Origin: Bagarius yarrelli
Lineage: Eukaryota > Chordata > Actinopteri > Siluriformes > Sisoridae
Direction: 5' to 3'
Assembly: GCA_005784505.1 (NCBI GenBank)
Contig: VCAZ01000124.1
Location: forward strand, 520,532-584,531
Length of the DNA stretch: 64,000 nt
Each line of letters begins with the position of its first letter. Positions within the stretch are counted from its first letter, which is position 1. The position numbers were made by a program, and so were the translations under genes. This document shows positions 11,731 to 24,631 of this stretch, piece by piece. Under the pieces are notes generated by a model that saw only the letters and a program-made list of their open reading frames with translations, was not told the DNA's origin and ran no database searches.

Positions 11731-14700
11731 CACACACACAGGGGTATATTGATTTTCAGTAGTACACAGAGGGGTAACATTGTAATAAAGTACTACACAT
11801 ACGTGTATATTGCATTACAGTACTACTATCCATAGGTTTATATTGCATTAGAGTACTAAAACAGAGGGGTATGTTGTATTAGAGTACTACACAAAGGGGT
11901 ATGTTGATTTTGAGTACTAAACAGAGGGGTATTTTGTATTAGAGTACTACACAGAGGGTTATGTTGATTTTGAGTACTAAACAGAAGGGGTATGTTGTAT
12001 TAGAGTACTACACAGAGGGGGTGTTGATTTTGAGTACTAAACAGAGGGTATGTGTATTAGTTGAGTACACACAGAGGGGTATGTTGATTTTTGAGTACTA
12101 AACAGAGGGGTATGTTGTATTAGAGTACTAAACAGAGGGGTATGTTGATTTTGAGTACTAAACAGAGGGGTATGTTGTATTAGAGTACTACACAGATGGG
12201 TATGTTGTTGATTTTGAGTACTACACAGAGGGGTATGTTTTATTTGATTTTGAGTACTACACAGAGGGGTATGTTGATTTTGAGTACTACACAGAGGGGC
12301 ATGTTGATTTTGAGTACTACACAGAGGGTATTTTTGTTTATACAACACAAGAGGGGTATGTAGGAGTACTACACAGAGGGGTATGTTGATTTTGAGTACT
12401 AAACAGAGGGGTATGTTGTATTAGAGTACTACACAGAGGGGTATGTTGATTTTGAGTACTACACACAGAGGGGTATGTTGTATTAGGTACTACACAGAGG
12501 AGTAGGATTTTGGTATACACAGAGGGGTTATGTGATTGAGTACTAAAACAGAGGGGTATGTTGTATTAGAGTACTAACAGAGGGGTATGTTGATTTTGAG
12601 TACTACACAGAGGGGTATGTTGTATTTTGAGTACTAAACAGAGGGGTTGTATGTACTGTATTAGAGTACTACACAGAGGGGTATGTTGATTTTGAGTACT
12701 AAACAGAGGGGTATGTTGTATTAGAGTACTACACAGAGGGGTATATGTTGATTTTGATTAGTACTACACTAAGGGGATGTTGTAATTTTGAGTACTACAC
12801 GAGGGGTATGTTGTATGTATTAGAGTACTACACAGAGGGGTATGTTGATTTACACAGAGGGGTGATTTTGTACTAAACAGAGGGGTATGTTTGGTATTAG
12901 AGTACTACACAGAGGGGTATGTTGATTTTGAGTACTAAACAAGGGGAGGGGTATGGTTGTGTATTAGAGTACTACACAGAGGGTATGTTGATTTTGAGTA
13001 CTAAACAGAGGGGTATGTTGTATTAGAGTACTACACAGGGGGTATGTTGATTTTGAGTACTAAACAGAGGGGTATGATGTTGATTAGGTGGTCTAACATC
13101 TGTAGTATAGTGTGTACACACAGAGGGGTATGGTGATTTGTGAGGGTATTTGAGTACTACACAGAGGGGTATGTTGATTTTGAGTAATAAAATTAGAGGG
13201 GTATGTTGTATTAGAGTACTACACAGAGGGGTATATGTTTGATTTTGAGTACTAAAACAGGGGGTATGTTAAAGTATTTGAGAGTACTACACAGAGGGTT
13301 ATGTTGATTTTGAGTATAAACACAGAGGGGTATGTTGTATTAGAGTACTACACAGAGGGGTTATGTTGATTTTGAGTACTAAACAGAGGGGTATGTTGTA
13401 TTAGAGTACTACACAGAGGGGGATATGTGGTGATTTGAGTACTAAACAGAGGGGTATGTTGTATTAGGAGTACTACACAGAGGGGTATGTTGATTTTGAG
13501 TACTAAACAGTGGGGTATGTTGTATTAGAGTACTACACAGATGGGTATGTTGATTTTTGAGTACTACACAGAGGGGTATGTTTGATTTTGAGTACTACAC
13601 AGAGGGGTAATGTTTGGATTTTGAGTACTCACAGAGGGCATGTGTTTTGAGTACTACACAGAGGGTATGTGTTTGAGTACTACACAGAGGGGTATGTTGA
13701 TTTGGTACTAAACAGAGGGGTATGTTGTATTAGAGTACTACACAGAGGGGTATGTTGATTTTGAGTACTACAACAGAGGGTATGTTGTATTAGAGTACTA
13801 CACAGAGGGGTATGTTGATTTTGAGTACTACCACAGAGGGGTATGTTGATTGAGTACTACACAGAGGGGTATGTTGTATTAGAGTACTAAACACAGAGGG
13901 GTATGTTTGATTTTTGAGTTGAGTACTAACCCGAGGGGTATGTATGTTGAGTACTACACAGAGGGGTATGTTGTATTAGAGTACTACACAGAGGGGTATG
14001 TTGATTTTGAGTACTAAACAGAGGGGGTATTGTTGTATTAGAGTACTACCACAGAGGGTATGTTGATTTTGAGTATAACAGAGGGGTATGTTGTTGTATT
14101 AGAGTACTACACAGAGGGGTATGTTGATTTTGAGTACTAAACAGAGGGGTATGTTTGTATATATAGAGTACTACACAGAGGGGTATGTTGATTTTTGAGT
14201 ACTACACCATAGGGGTATGTGTATTAGAGTACTACACAGAGGGGTAGTATGTGGATTTTGAGTACTAAACAGAGGGGTATGTTGTATTAGAATACTACAC
14301 CGAGGGGTTATGTTGATTTTGAGTACTACACAGAGGGGTATGTTGTATTAGAGTACTACACAGAGGGGTATGTTGTATTAGAGTACTACACAGAGGGGTA
14401 TGTTGATTTTGAGTACTAAACAGAGGGTTGTTTGTATAGAGTACTACACAGAGGGGTATGTTGATTGAGTACTAAAACAGAGGGGTTCTGTTGTATTAGG
14501 TACTACACAGAGGGTTATGTTGAGCTTTTGAGTACTACACAGAGGGTTTTTTGTATTAGAGTTACTACACAGAGGGGTATGTTGATTTTGAGTACTAAAC
14601 AGAGGGGTATGTTGATTTTGAGTACTACACAGAGGGGTATGTTGATTTTGAGTACTACACAGAGGGGTATGTTGTATTAGAGTTACTACACAGTGTTAGA

Positions 14701-14905
14701 GTTATGGATTTGATTACTCCACAGAGGGGTCTTTGTTTTAGAGTACTACACAGAGGGGTATGTTGATTTTGAGTACTACACAGAGGGGTATGTTGTATTA
14801 GAGTACTACACAGAGGGGTATGTTGATTTTGAGTACTACACAGAGGGGTATGTTGTATTAGAGTACTAAACAGAGGGGTATGTTGATTTTGAGTACTACA
14901 CAGAG
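11731..14905. repeat. 30-bp family, second GGGGTATGTT dimer array
   Basis: About 105 units, with the same 60-bp alternation (TTGATTTTGAGTACTA versus TTGTATTAGAGTACTA) as 10.0-11.5 kb, opened by the same ATCCATAGG block and closed by the same GATGACTATGTG module. Confidence 0.95.
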
Positions 14906-14955
14906 TCAGATGACTATGTGTTGGAGCTTTCAGGGTGCTAACATATGTATGTAGA

Positions 14956-15029
<74 letters not shown>

Positions 15030-15113
15030 AGTTTATTTGTTAATAGAGACTGCTTTTTTATTTTTAAATCCATTATTATGCCGCTGGTTCAGCTAATGAC
15101 TCACCAGCAATAA

Positions 15114-15176
<63 letters not shown>
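14906..15176. repeat. second copy of the low-copy module with TG, GA and AC runs
   Basis: TCAGATGACTATGTGTTGGA, (TG)n at 14958-14998, (GA)n at 14999-15026, the TTAGTTTATTTGTTAATAGA block, then (AC)n at 15117-15176. It parallels 11521-11730. Confidence 0.9.
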
Positions 15177-15178
<2 letters not shown>

Positions 15179-15498
15179 GTGGGCGTGGCCTCCTATGCTA
15201 ATGAGCATCCGGACAGCTCCCTGGCCAACACTTCATCTAGAAATACAGCTAGTTATCTTTTACTCACTCGTTATTTTTAAATCATTATTTATCTTTTACT
15301 TGCTAATACAACTTTTCTATACTAGGTCGATTGCTCATTATTGTTTGCTTTTATATGCCAGTTTTTTTTTGGTCAATAATTATTTTCAACTTGCTAGTCA
15401 TGGTTTAGTCACCGTTTTACATATTATTTCTGCTTTTATAAGCTGGTTCTGTGTCATCAGGTCTTTTACTCGCTAGTAAAGTTATCTTTCACTCACTG

Positions 15499-15776
15499 GT
15501 ACTGCTTATGTAATGCTAGTTATGTATCATTCGGTCACTAACTGCTAACTAGTACTACTTATGTTAATGCTAGTTATCATTCGGTCACTAACTGCTAACT
15601 GGTACTGCTTATGTAATGCTAGTTATCATTCGGTCACTAATGTTAACTGCTAACTAGTACTGCTTATGTAATGCTAGTTATCATTCGGTCACTAACTGCT
15701 AACTACTAGTACTGCTTATGTAATGCTAGTTATCATTCGGTCACTAACTGCTAACTGGTACTGCTTTTCTATGCTA
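15499..15776. repeat. 49-bp tandem repeat, about 5-6 copies
   Basis: The unit has CACTAACTGCTAACTAGTAC followed by TGCTTATGTAATGCTAGTTA and TCATTCGGT. Copies differ at a few bases (CTAGT/CTGGT, extra ATGTTA). Confidence 0.9.
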
Positions 15777-15911
15777 GTTGCCTTTTACTTACCAGTGCTA
15801 GGCTTTTTTATGCTAGTATTTTTTCAGTTATTAGCTGTCTTTCGCTCACTTGTTGCTTTTATATGCTTGCATTAACTTGCTTTCTATATTTCACTCACTC
15901 ATTTATTCAGT

Positions 15912-16061
15912 GTTTTATCTTCCTCTCACTAGTCCCTCGTTTCTTTTTACGCCTTGGTTATCTTTCATTTGTTCGTTTTTTTTAGTCTGTATTAATAGTT
16001 GAAAATATCTGACAACAGCAAAAAAAATCATTTCTCCTAAAACCCATTAACGCCGAACTGT
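15912..16061. repeat. right copy of the 140-bp block
   Basis: Partner of 8074-8213, near-identical except for the short insertion. The candidate tanc2 exon begins 62 bp to the right. Confidence 0.93.
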
Positions 16062-16123
16062 GTCGCCGTTTTTCCTCAGCACAATGATGTCCCTTTCATC
16101 CTTCACCGAATTCCATCACTCAC

Positions 16124-16189
16124 CTTTCCGCGATGACGGTGTGTGTGCACCACGCCAAGCGACGACATCATGACCGACGCCTGGAAGAC
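16124..16189 (-). CDS. tanc2: probable tanc2 second coding exon (phase 1-1, 66 bp)
   Basis: The exon is predicted from splice signals. On the minus strand a good pyrimidine tract ends in attctttag at 16190, then 66 nt follow, then AAAG|GTGAGT at 16123. Read in phase 1 it is open (LPGVGHDVVAWRGAHTPSSR, then K) and joins the exons on both sides without a shift. The known vertebrate protein has a slightly longer linker at this place, rich in Ser, Arg and acidic residues, and the sequence similarity is weak. It may be a diverged or alternative exon, or a chance match. It starts 62 bp beyond a duplicated block ending at 16061. Confidence 0.45.
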
Positions 16190-18082
16190 CTAAAGAATGA
16201 GCAGCGAAGAAGACGACAGAGCCCCAAGACACACTTAAACAAGTGTGTGTGTTCTCTCTGCAGTGATGATGAGGAGCACCAGATACCAGCGTCTTTAGTG
16301 AATACACCACACACACACACCCTCTCATTCTTGCTTTTATTAGGGAACGAGGCGGACAGACGCAGCCCTCCTTCCACTCGTTTACTCCCACATGATAACA
16401 GCTATTTATCTCTCTCTCTCTCTGTATCTCTCTCTCTCTCTTATTCCTCGCTCCCTACGCACAACCTCGTAACCTGTCCTGCATGCGCTCCACCCACATC
16501 CCTCTGATTCAGCAAAGCAAAGGCAGAGAGGGAAGAACAGAGCAGATCAGGATACGCTGTGACACACACACACATGAAAAAGTGCAGTGGTCTGTTATCA
16601 CAATGCCGCTTGAACAATGATACGTCGGTGCCAACTGACGAGTGTGAAACATGTACTCTTAAAGTCACACACAAAGCTCAGATGCTATGCAAAACACTTC
16701 TGCTCGCCACAACGTTACGGGTTTTCAATCTGCAGTGACTTGATGCTGTTTGCATCAGGTTCCGAGCGGCTTGAAGGTTTACTTCGAGCGGCATTCTGGC
16801 AGATTCCCGTATTTGTATACATACCGTATCCTGACAACATTGATGAACTGTTGCATCAATTCCAAAGTTTACAAGTTCAATGGCAGACAGAGCAACTCTT
16901 TACAACACTTTACCACTGAGCGTTAACAGGTTACCTTGCTCAGGGGCCCAGGAGTGGTGGTTCTTGGGAATTCAGCAGATCAGCAGTCCAAAACACTTTC
17001 ATAAAGAAACTGGCGGTATCTCAGTTAACAGTCCGCTAATGAATCAACCATCACAAGCACCATCAAGCCACCACCATGGGCCCCTGAGCAGGTCATTAAC
17101 CCTCAATGCTCAGTGCAAACATGTCAAAAATCTACATGCTATGGTAAACATTCCATACAGAGTCTACAAAAACATTCAACCCAATTAATTTATGGTCAAA
17201 AGTTGGCTTCCCCACAAACTCTGAGGTCACACAGTCTCTAGTCTAGAATGTCTTTGTACAATGTCAACATTAGTGTCTGATCACACTTATACTATTGTAA
17301 ACAAATAATCAAACACACACAGTCACATGGCACAATTTAGTGGAAAACCTGCACAGAAAAACAGAGGTGATTATAGGGGTAAGACTAACATTTGGGACAG
17401 AATGATAAAAGATATACAAATGGATAGGATGGACAGGCGTCACCATACTTTGGCCATATTTGATTATATCATCATCTCCTCCCCAATGGAACAGCAAGTT
17501 AAGCTTAAGTACACGCAAATTTAGGTTGAATCAGCTCACAGGAATAAACATTGTCAGCTCAAAATTTTTAGACCCAATGATCATATTTTCACATATTCCG
17601 ACTCTTGTGGGTGCACAATCCCAGCTATATCAGAAGGTTCCCTGTTTGGCTGGGGCTTTAATCACAGCTATCCACGAGAATCCGACTTTCAAAATAAGAC
17701 GTCTGAGACTCGTAATAGGATAATGATAATGTTTGCAAAAAAAAAAAAAAAAAAAGAAGCTGAAAGACGGATCTGGTCTCAGAGGGAGGGAAATCTGGCA
17801 GCTCAGCATCTGCTTTACTGTGGTATCTGATTGGCCCTGGAGTGCCTCTCGCCTTTGGCAGCAAGGTAGGAGGATAGGGATGACAATGAACATGATAGCC
17901 ATGATTTGTAGAATGTTCCTAGAAGTTTTAATTAGAAACCCAACAACATAAGCAACTTATATTGTTTAATGTGCTTTAAGGTATTCCCTTATTTATTCCT
18001 TTTTTGCACATTTTCATTTATGTGTCTCGCTGCATGTCTACAGCTATAGTATACGTCCGGACCTCTTCATATATCACAGTTA
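16190..18082. other. tanc2 intron, no confident gene
   Basis: Single-copy sequence with short CT runs (16411-16442), an A-run at 17738-17755 and two facing SINE scraps (GGGGCCCAGGAG at about 16943 and GGGCCCCTGAGCAGG at about 17079). Open frames up to 124 codons lack splice or family support. Confidence 0.6.
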
Positions 18083-19790
18083 CCTGGAGAAAACCTGAAG
18101 AGGTGGAGGTTTGCTCTGAAGAGAAGAGGAATGAAAGTCAGTCGTAGCAAGACGTGTACATGTGTTTGAATGAAAGAGAGGGAAGTGGAACAGTGAGATT
18201 ACAGGGTGAAGAGGTAAAGAAGGTACAGGAGTTTAAGTACTTGGGGTTGACAGTCCAGAGCAATGGAGTGTGTGTGAAAGAGGTAAAAAAGCGAGTACAG
18301 GCAGGTTGGAATGGGTGGAGAAACGTGTCAGGAGCGATGTGTGACAGGAGAATATCAGCTAGAAACAAGGAGAAGGTGTAGAAGACAGTAGTGAGACAGC
18401 TATGATGTATGGTTTAGAGACAGTGGTGAGGCAGCTATGATGTATGGTTTAGAGACAGTGGTGAGACAGCTATGATGTATAGTTTAGAGACAGTGGTAGA
18501 GCCTATGATGTAATAGTTTAGAGACAGTGGTGAGACAGCTATGATGTATAGTTTAGAGACAGTGGTGAGACAGCTATGATGTATGGTTTAGAGACAGTGG
18601 TGAGACAGCTATGATGTATGGTTTAGAGACAGTGGTGAGACAGCTATGATGTATAGTTTAGAGACAGTGGTGAGACAGCTATGATGTTTAGAGCATGGTT
18701 TTAGAGGAGACAGTGGTGAGAGCAGCTATGATGTATGGTTTAGAGACAGTGGTGAGAGAGCAGCTATGATGTATGGTTTAGACAGTGTGAGACAGCTATG
18801 ATGTATGGTTTAGAGACAGTGGTGAGAGCAGCTATGATGTATGGTTTAGAGACAGTGGTGAGACAGCAGCTATGATGTATGGTTTTAGAGACAGTGGTGA
18901 GAGCAGCTAGATGTATGGTTTAGAGACAGTGGTGAGACTAGTTGTAGAGAGACAGTGTTGAGAGCAGCTATGATGTATGGTTTAGAGACAGTGGTGAGAC
19001 CAGCTATGATGTATGGTTTAGAGACAGTGGTGAGACAGCTATGATGTATGGTTTAGAGACAGGGGTGAGACAGCTATGATGTATGGTTTAGAGACAGTGG
19101 TGAGAACAGCTATGATGAGGTGATGATGATGGTTTAGAGAGACAGTGGTGAGAGCAGCTATGAGTAGGTTAGAGACACTTTCGTGGTGAGAGCAGCTATG
19201 ATGTATGGTTTTAGAGACAGTGGTGAGACAGCTATGATGTACGGTTTAGAGACAGTGGTGAGACAGCTATGATGTATGGTTTAGAGACAGTGGTGAGACC
19301 AGCTATGATGTATGGTTTAGAGACAGTGCAGTGAAGCTGTTATGAGGTGAGAGCAGCTATGATGTATGGTTTAGAGACAGTGGTGAGAGCAGCTATGATG
19401 TATGGTTTAGAGACAGTGGTGAGAGCAGCTATGATGTATGGTTTAGAGACAGTGGCAGCTGAGAGAGAGCAGTGGTAGACGAGCTATGATGTATGGTTAA
19501 GAGACAGTGGAGGTTGGACAGGATTACGAACGAGTTCATCAGTAGGAGGACTCAAGTTAGATGTTTTGGTGGAGAAAGTCAGGGAGTCCAGATTGAGGTG
19601 GTTTGGACATGTCCAGAGAAGGGATAGTGAATCTATTGGTAGGAGGATATTAGAAATGAAACTGTCATGCAGAAGGAAGACCAAAGAGGAGGTATATGGA
19701 TGCGATAAACGAGGACATGAAGTTAGTGGGTGTGAGTGAAGAGCGTTAGAGGGAAAAAGATAATTCACTGTGGCGACCCCTAAAAAGGAA
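18083..19790 (+). mobile_element. RTE-like LINE 3' part, split by an internal minisatellite
   Basis: The left part (18083-18380) encodes the reverse transcriptase C-terminal stretch GMKVSRSKTCTCV, then after a stop EEVKKVQEFKYLGLTVQSNG and RVQAGWNGWRNVSGAMCDR. The right part (19500-19790) continues with RLRWFGHVQRRDSESIGRR-type sequence and ends in GTGGCGACCCCTAAAAAGGA, the usual 3' end of these fish RTE-like elements. Between them the codons for TVVRPAMMYGLE have expanded into about 32 tandem copies. The element is 5'-truncated and carries stops, so it is dead. The family name is from memory of fish LINE proteins; another clade is possible. Confidence 0.8.
18378..19510 (+). repeat. 35-bp minisatellite born inside the LINE
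   Basis: The unit is about GTTTAGAGACAGTGGTGAGA followed by CAGCTATGATGTATG, with roughly 32 copies and variants with small indels (CAGC versus AGCAGC). In the original LINE frame the unit reads ...ETVVRPAMMYGL, and GAGACAGTGG occurs on both sides of that codon block, which would allow slippage or unequal exchange. Confidence 0.9.
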
Positions 19791-19854
19791 CATTTACAGT
19801 ACTACAGGGTGAAATGCTTTTTTTCAAACCCACAGCTTATAACGTTTTGGTCAG

Positions 19855-20010
19855 AGCACAGGGTCGGCCATGATACAGCACCCCTGCAGCAAAATCGGGT
19901 AAGGCCCTTGCTCAGTGGCAGTTTGGCAGCAGTGGGACTTGATCCTCTGATAAACAACCCAAATCCTTTACCATTTGACCTTCCACTGCCCCATGTGTGG
20001 GAACGTCTGA
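19855..20010 (-). mobile_element. SINE, GATACAGC-type, antisense
   Basis: On the minus strand a tRNA-like head (B-box like GGATCAAGTCCCACTG) is followed by GCCACTGAGCAAGGGCCTTA and GTGCTGTATCATGGC, a common teleost SINE layout. It follows directly after the RTE-like LINE end. Confidence 0.7.
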
Positions 20011-20784
20011 AAAATTCCAGATATTAACACTTTCCACTAGTTCAATGATGAAATAGCCTTAAAAACATTTTTAGAGAAAACAAATGAATGATTTTTCTGC
20101 CCAGTCATGAGGACTTTGAACCAGGACTTTGTTGGCTTTCTGTGTAAGTTTGTTTGTTTTGTTCCTCTTTTGGAAAACTATATTTTAGTAACTAGAGATA
20201 AAATCCAAGCTGCTTGTAGACTGAAAAAGCACTTGAGAAATATCAGCATTTAATATCAGCATTCGTGCCAAAGACTCAAATAAATGTGTGGAAAAATGAT
20301 CTGTATATTCCTAGTCGCTCCTAGTCGCCTAGATAAAAAGAGAAATCTTTCCACACCACTACAACGTTTTTAGTTCCTTTATTTATATAAGCTTGATTTT
20401 AACCACCACTGCAGAGTGAGACATAACAAATGGCACTTTTACATCAGGGCTGACACTCATTGGCAATCAGCAGGAAGCAGGACTCTGCTACGTCACCAAC
20501 ACTGCACACGGAACCGGATGACAGCCTTTTAAAAAAAAAAATCACAGGGTTTCATTTCACTGCTGAAGCACAATAGAAGCGCTGAAATCTCGGTGAAAGC
20601 TGTAAAAGTCTCATCTGCCTGGCTGCTAGGTGTGTATTATATTCACACTACCACTTGAGTCTCGAGCTCGATCTGTCCACAGGTAAACAATTCGTTCTGC
20701 TGTTTGCTTTTCTCATCACAGATCTGCAAAAAGCAAGCGAGACACCCACCTCGACTCTAAAGCTTTATTCTGTATAGATGTGTA

Positions 20785-20821
<37 letters not shown>

Positions 20822-23800
20822 TTCTGTAAATAATTATGCAACGTGAACTAGATGTTCCCAAAACAACAAGGGGTTCATTTACGATGTAATCCAGTCATTA
20901 GGAAATGTAACACCTCTGAGGGACCAATGAGATTCTAGGAATAGTTAGTAGACCACTAGTACAAGTACATCAGATCTATTTTTTTAACATACTATTCCAG
21001 AGCTTCCTCCTATAATCACCTCCAGACTTTTGTACAGGTCTTCTATTAGATTGGGTCATGTGACTGTGTGGGTCATGTGACTGTGTGGATCTGATCATTC
21101 AGTTCCAATAGTATGAGTGAGATCAGACACAAATGTTGAGGTGAGGAGGTCCGGGGTTCAGTCGGGGTTCCAGTTCATTTTAAAGGTGTTCAGTTTAAAG
21201 GGGTTGAGTCAGACTCAGGAGTCTGTACAGGACATGAGAGTTCTAACACTCCAGAACATCCAGAACCCAGAACACAGCATGTCTTTATAGGGGGGGGTTC
21301 CATCAGTAAACCATCAATAAACCGTTTAAACGTAAAAATGACTCTCTGCAACACATACGGGGACTTTCGACACTCACTTTAGCTCGGCGCTGTGACTGAC
21401 TGCTTTCAGTGTGACCTGCTGAAGCTCAGAGAAAGAAAAGCCGCTCAGCTCATTAGCAGCTCGATCGCATTCTGATGAGCCAACAAGAGTGGATCCTGAA
21501 CCCTGAGCAGCTGGATTAACCTGAGCTAATACAGAGCCACGGAAGGAGTCAGCCTTCGGTCATGTAGCAGTCATGTAGCTTCACCTTTTTAATTTAAATC
21601 TATTCAACATATTAACATTGCAGAGTGTATGGGCTTCAGTCGGCATCAGAGCGTGATGATGAGTCGGCAGGACGCTCGGGTGCAGGTTTCATCCGTCCCC
21701 ACAATGACTGTTGTGTTCTCTGTGCACTTTCTTTACTAAAGAAATGGGTCTTGACAATACAACTCAACGATTAGAGATTTACTTTATTTTCCCTAAATAT
21801 ATATAAATAATAAATCCACTCCAAAATTTACGGTTAACAATAATGCGGCTTAATTTTTTTTAATCTGTAGATATGAGCAGTGTACCACAGGAGGGCGCCA
21901 CCTGGGAGCTGAGCATTTCATTAAAACCGCAGCATTTTTATGAGAACATGCTGTAAATATTCCCTGCAGACAGCTTTGGGCACACAGAATACAGGATGCC
22001 TTCAGAGCACGTCCAAATTCCTCTCCCGAGCCAGAGGGGTCTGGAGGCTAACCATCAATCGACGCATGCTTTCTGACACAGAGCACGATCCTTGCTGCAC
22101 GCTCAGCAAGTCACTCGCTTCGCAGATGGAATTAACAGCCAGCGCTTTACTGCGAGGTAGACATGTTCGTGTCTGTGTCTTGGACGGCGCTGGGGAAAAT
22201 CAGCCACTAGATAAGACGACAGCCTGGATTGATCCTGAAACTCATGGGAGTCTACCGTTCCTAGGAAAAGATCAAAGCTAAACGCCAGTGCTATGGAAAA
22301 CAGCAAAAACCAGGCAAACGGCCTTCTACCACTGAAAGAGAACAAACGTTGAAGCTTTTCATAAGTCTATATAACATCTGGGAGAGAACAATAAGGTAAG
22401 GAGGCCATGAGTGCTGGGTCTGGCATCTGGCCTAGTGTCTCTGTTACTCCACAGTGTGCCTGCTTCCTCTACCACCACCAGCACCATGTTAAGCTCCAAA
22501 TTCTCACTCCTGAGGAGACATTAAGCTTTCCTGAAATGCACGGAATCAGAATCTTGGGACTGTCTTAAAACCAGAGAACCATTTGAACGAGAATAGAAGC
22601 TCTGGCAACCTCTTCTGCACTTATGACTCATTATAAACTACCAGGCTGTGCAAATAACTCAAACTTAATAAAAAAAAAAAAAAAAAAAGAATTGGTAAGA
22701 AGAACCAAGACTCAGTATGGGGGTTAGAACACACAGCACAGGTCTATTTAGACTAGTTATAAACAGTGAGACTCGTTACTGAAAGACTGTGAAAACAGTT
22801 CATATGACAGCTTATAATTTAAAGATGTCTGAATGTAAACTTATGATAAGGATCCATGATTCCTGGCCCAGACTCATTTTAAGGACCGATTCTGGATAAA
22901 GGACTCCAACTATTGAAGTGTTAAAGATTTAAATTAATTATAAAACCAAGCCTCCTTATAATGCCTTAATAAAAAGACTAAGTTCTAGTGAAAACACCAT
23001 GGCAAATGAGTCAGACCCACATAAGAGTATTAGACTCACTATAAGGACTCAGACTCAGTATAAAGATTCTGACTCTTTATAAAGATTCCGACTCAGTATA
23101 GGGATTGTTATAAAGAGATTATAAAGATTCCATCATAATGACTCTTTATTTAGACACATAAATAAATTTAGCCATTAAGATTCATGTAGAACATCAGGGC
23201 AGATGATTTAGACTCATTTTATGGTCCTATTCTGAAATTCTAGACTAATCACAGGCAATTCAAGACCAAGGCATTATTCAGTGAATCAGTGACTCAGTGA
23301 TTCAGAGTCAGATATGAGGATTTAAGTCCAACAATTCCGTTTTAGTCCTTCGGTCCAACACTAAAGACAACACAGATAAAAAATAGGTGTGTGTGAACAC
23401 AGACACACCCATGCAGTAAACTAACCAGACATAAATACAGTGGCATGAGCTGATGCAAACAAAAACACAGTGTATACACGCCTTCAATGTAAACACACAC
23501 ACACACACACACACACACAGCTGAACTGCTAATGAATGGCTGCTATTTTACTGTGAACATCACAGATGTCTTTCTGTGATGCTTTCTCTTTTGGCCTCTA
23601 CCTCATACACACACATAAACTTGCACACACACGCACACCTGCGAACACATGCGCACACAACACATGCACACACACACACACACGTGTATAAAAGGAAGGT
23701 AGAGGTTTATAAGTATACATAAAGCACAACAGGGGTCTTTGTAGCACACACACCTACTCGTGTGTGTGTGTGTGTGTGTGTGTCTACTCTGAAGCACAAA

Positions 23801-23984
23801 TTATGCAATTATGTCCAATTAAAATGGCCGACTGACCATGGATAATGTCGATCTAGACAGCACACACTCTTGTTAAACACACACACACACGTGTGCAATA
23901 AGTGGACAAGATGGCAGACGTAAATTTACTGTTCCCAATACACACTGTACAAAAATAAACAATAACTGATTAATATGAAACATG
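20011..23984. other. tanc2 intron, no confident gene
   Basis: Single-copy sequence with (TG)n at 20786, an A-run at 22671-22690, loose GACTCAGTATAAAGATT repeats at 22980-23130 and scattered AC/TG runs at 23490-23790. Nothing coding was recognised. Confidence 0.6.
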
Positions 23985-24631
23985 AAGCTACTTTTTATTG
24001 ATCTGTCTCACTTTCTGTCTGTGTCTCTCACTCCCTCTGTAAGTCTCTTGGTGTCTCATTCTCTGTCTCTCTTATTTACTCAGAGTCTCACTCTGTCAGT
24101 GTCGCTGTCTGTATGTGTCTCTCACTCTGTGTCTCACTCTCGGTCTGTGTGTCTCCCTGTATGTGTCTCAATCTCTGTTTGTATCTCTCTTATTTACCCT
24201 CTGTCTCACTCTCTGTTGGTGTGTCTTTCTCTATGTGTCTTACTCTTGGTCTGTGTGTGTCTCTCTCTGTATGTGTCTCTCTGTTTCACTTTCTGTCTCA
24301 CTCTCTCTATGTGTCTCTCACACTTTCTGTCTTACTTTCTGTTTGTCTTACTCTCTGTTTGTCTTACTCTCTGTGTGCACGTCTCACTCTCTGTGTGCGT
24401 CTCACTCTCTGTGTGCGTCTCAGTCTGTCATTTTTGTCTCTCTTTTGTCTATCTCGCTTTAGCTGTTGGTTTGTCTCTCTCTTTCACTCCGTCTGTCCCT
24501 CTTTTAGTGTCTCACTGTCTTTCTGTGTATCTCTCTTTAAATACATGTGTCTCTCACTCTCTGTTGTTTTTCTCTCTCACTTTTTCACTCTCTATTTGTT
24601 CTTGGTCTGTATGTCTTTGGAGATCTTTCTC

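Noticed and set aside
16133..16507. 124-codon plus-strand frame
   Set aside because: It overlaps the minus-strand candidate exon and simple repeats, and has no splice or family support.
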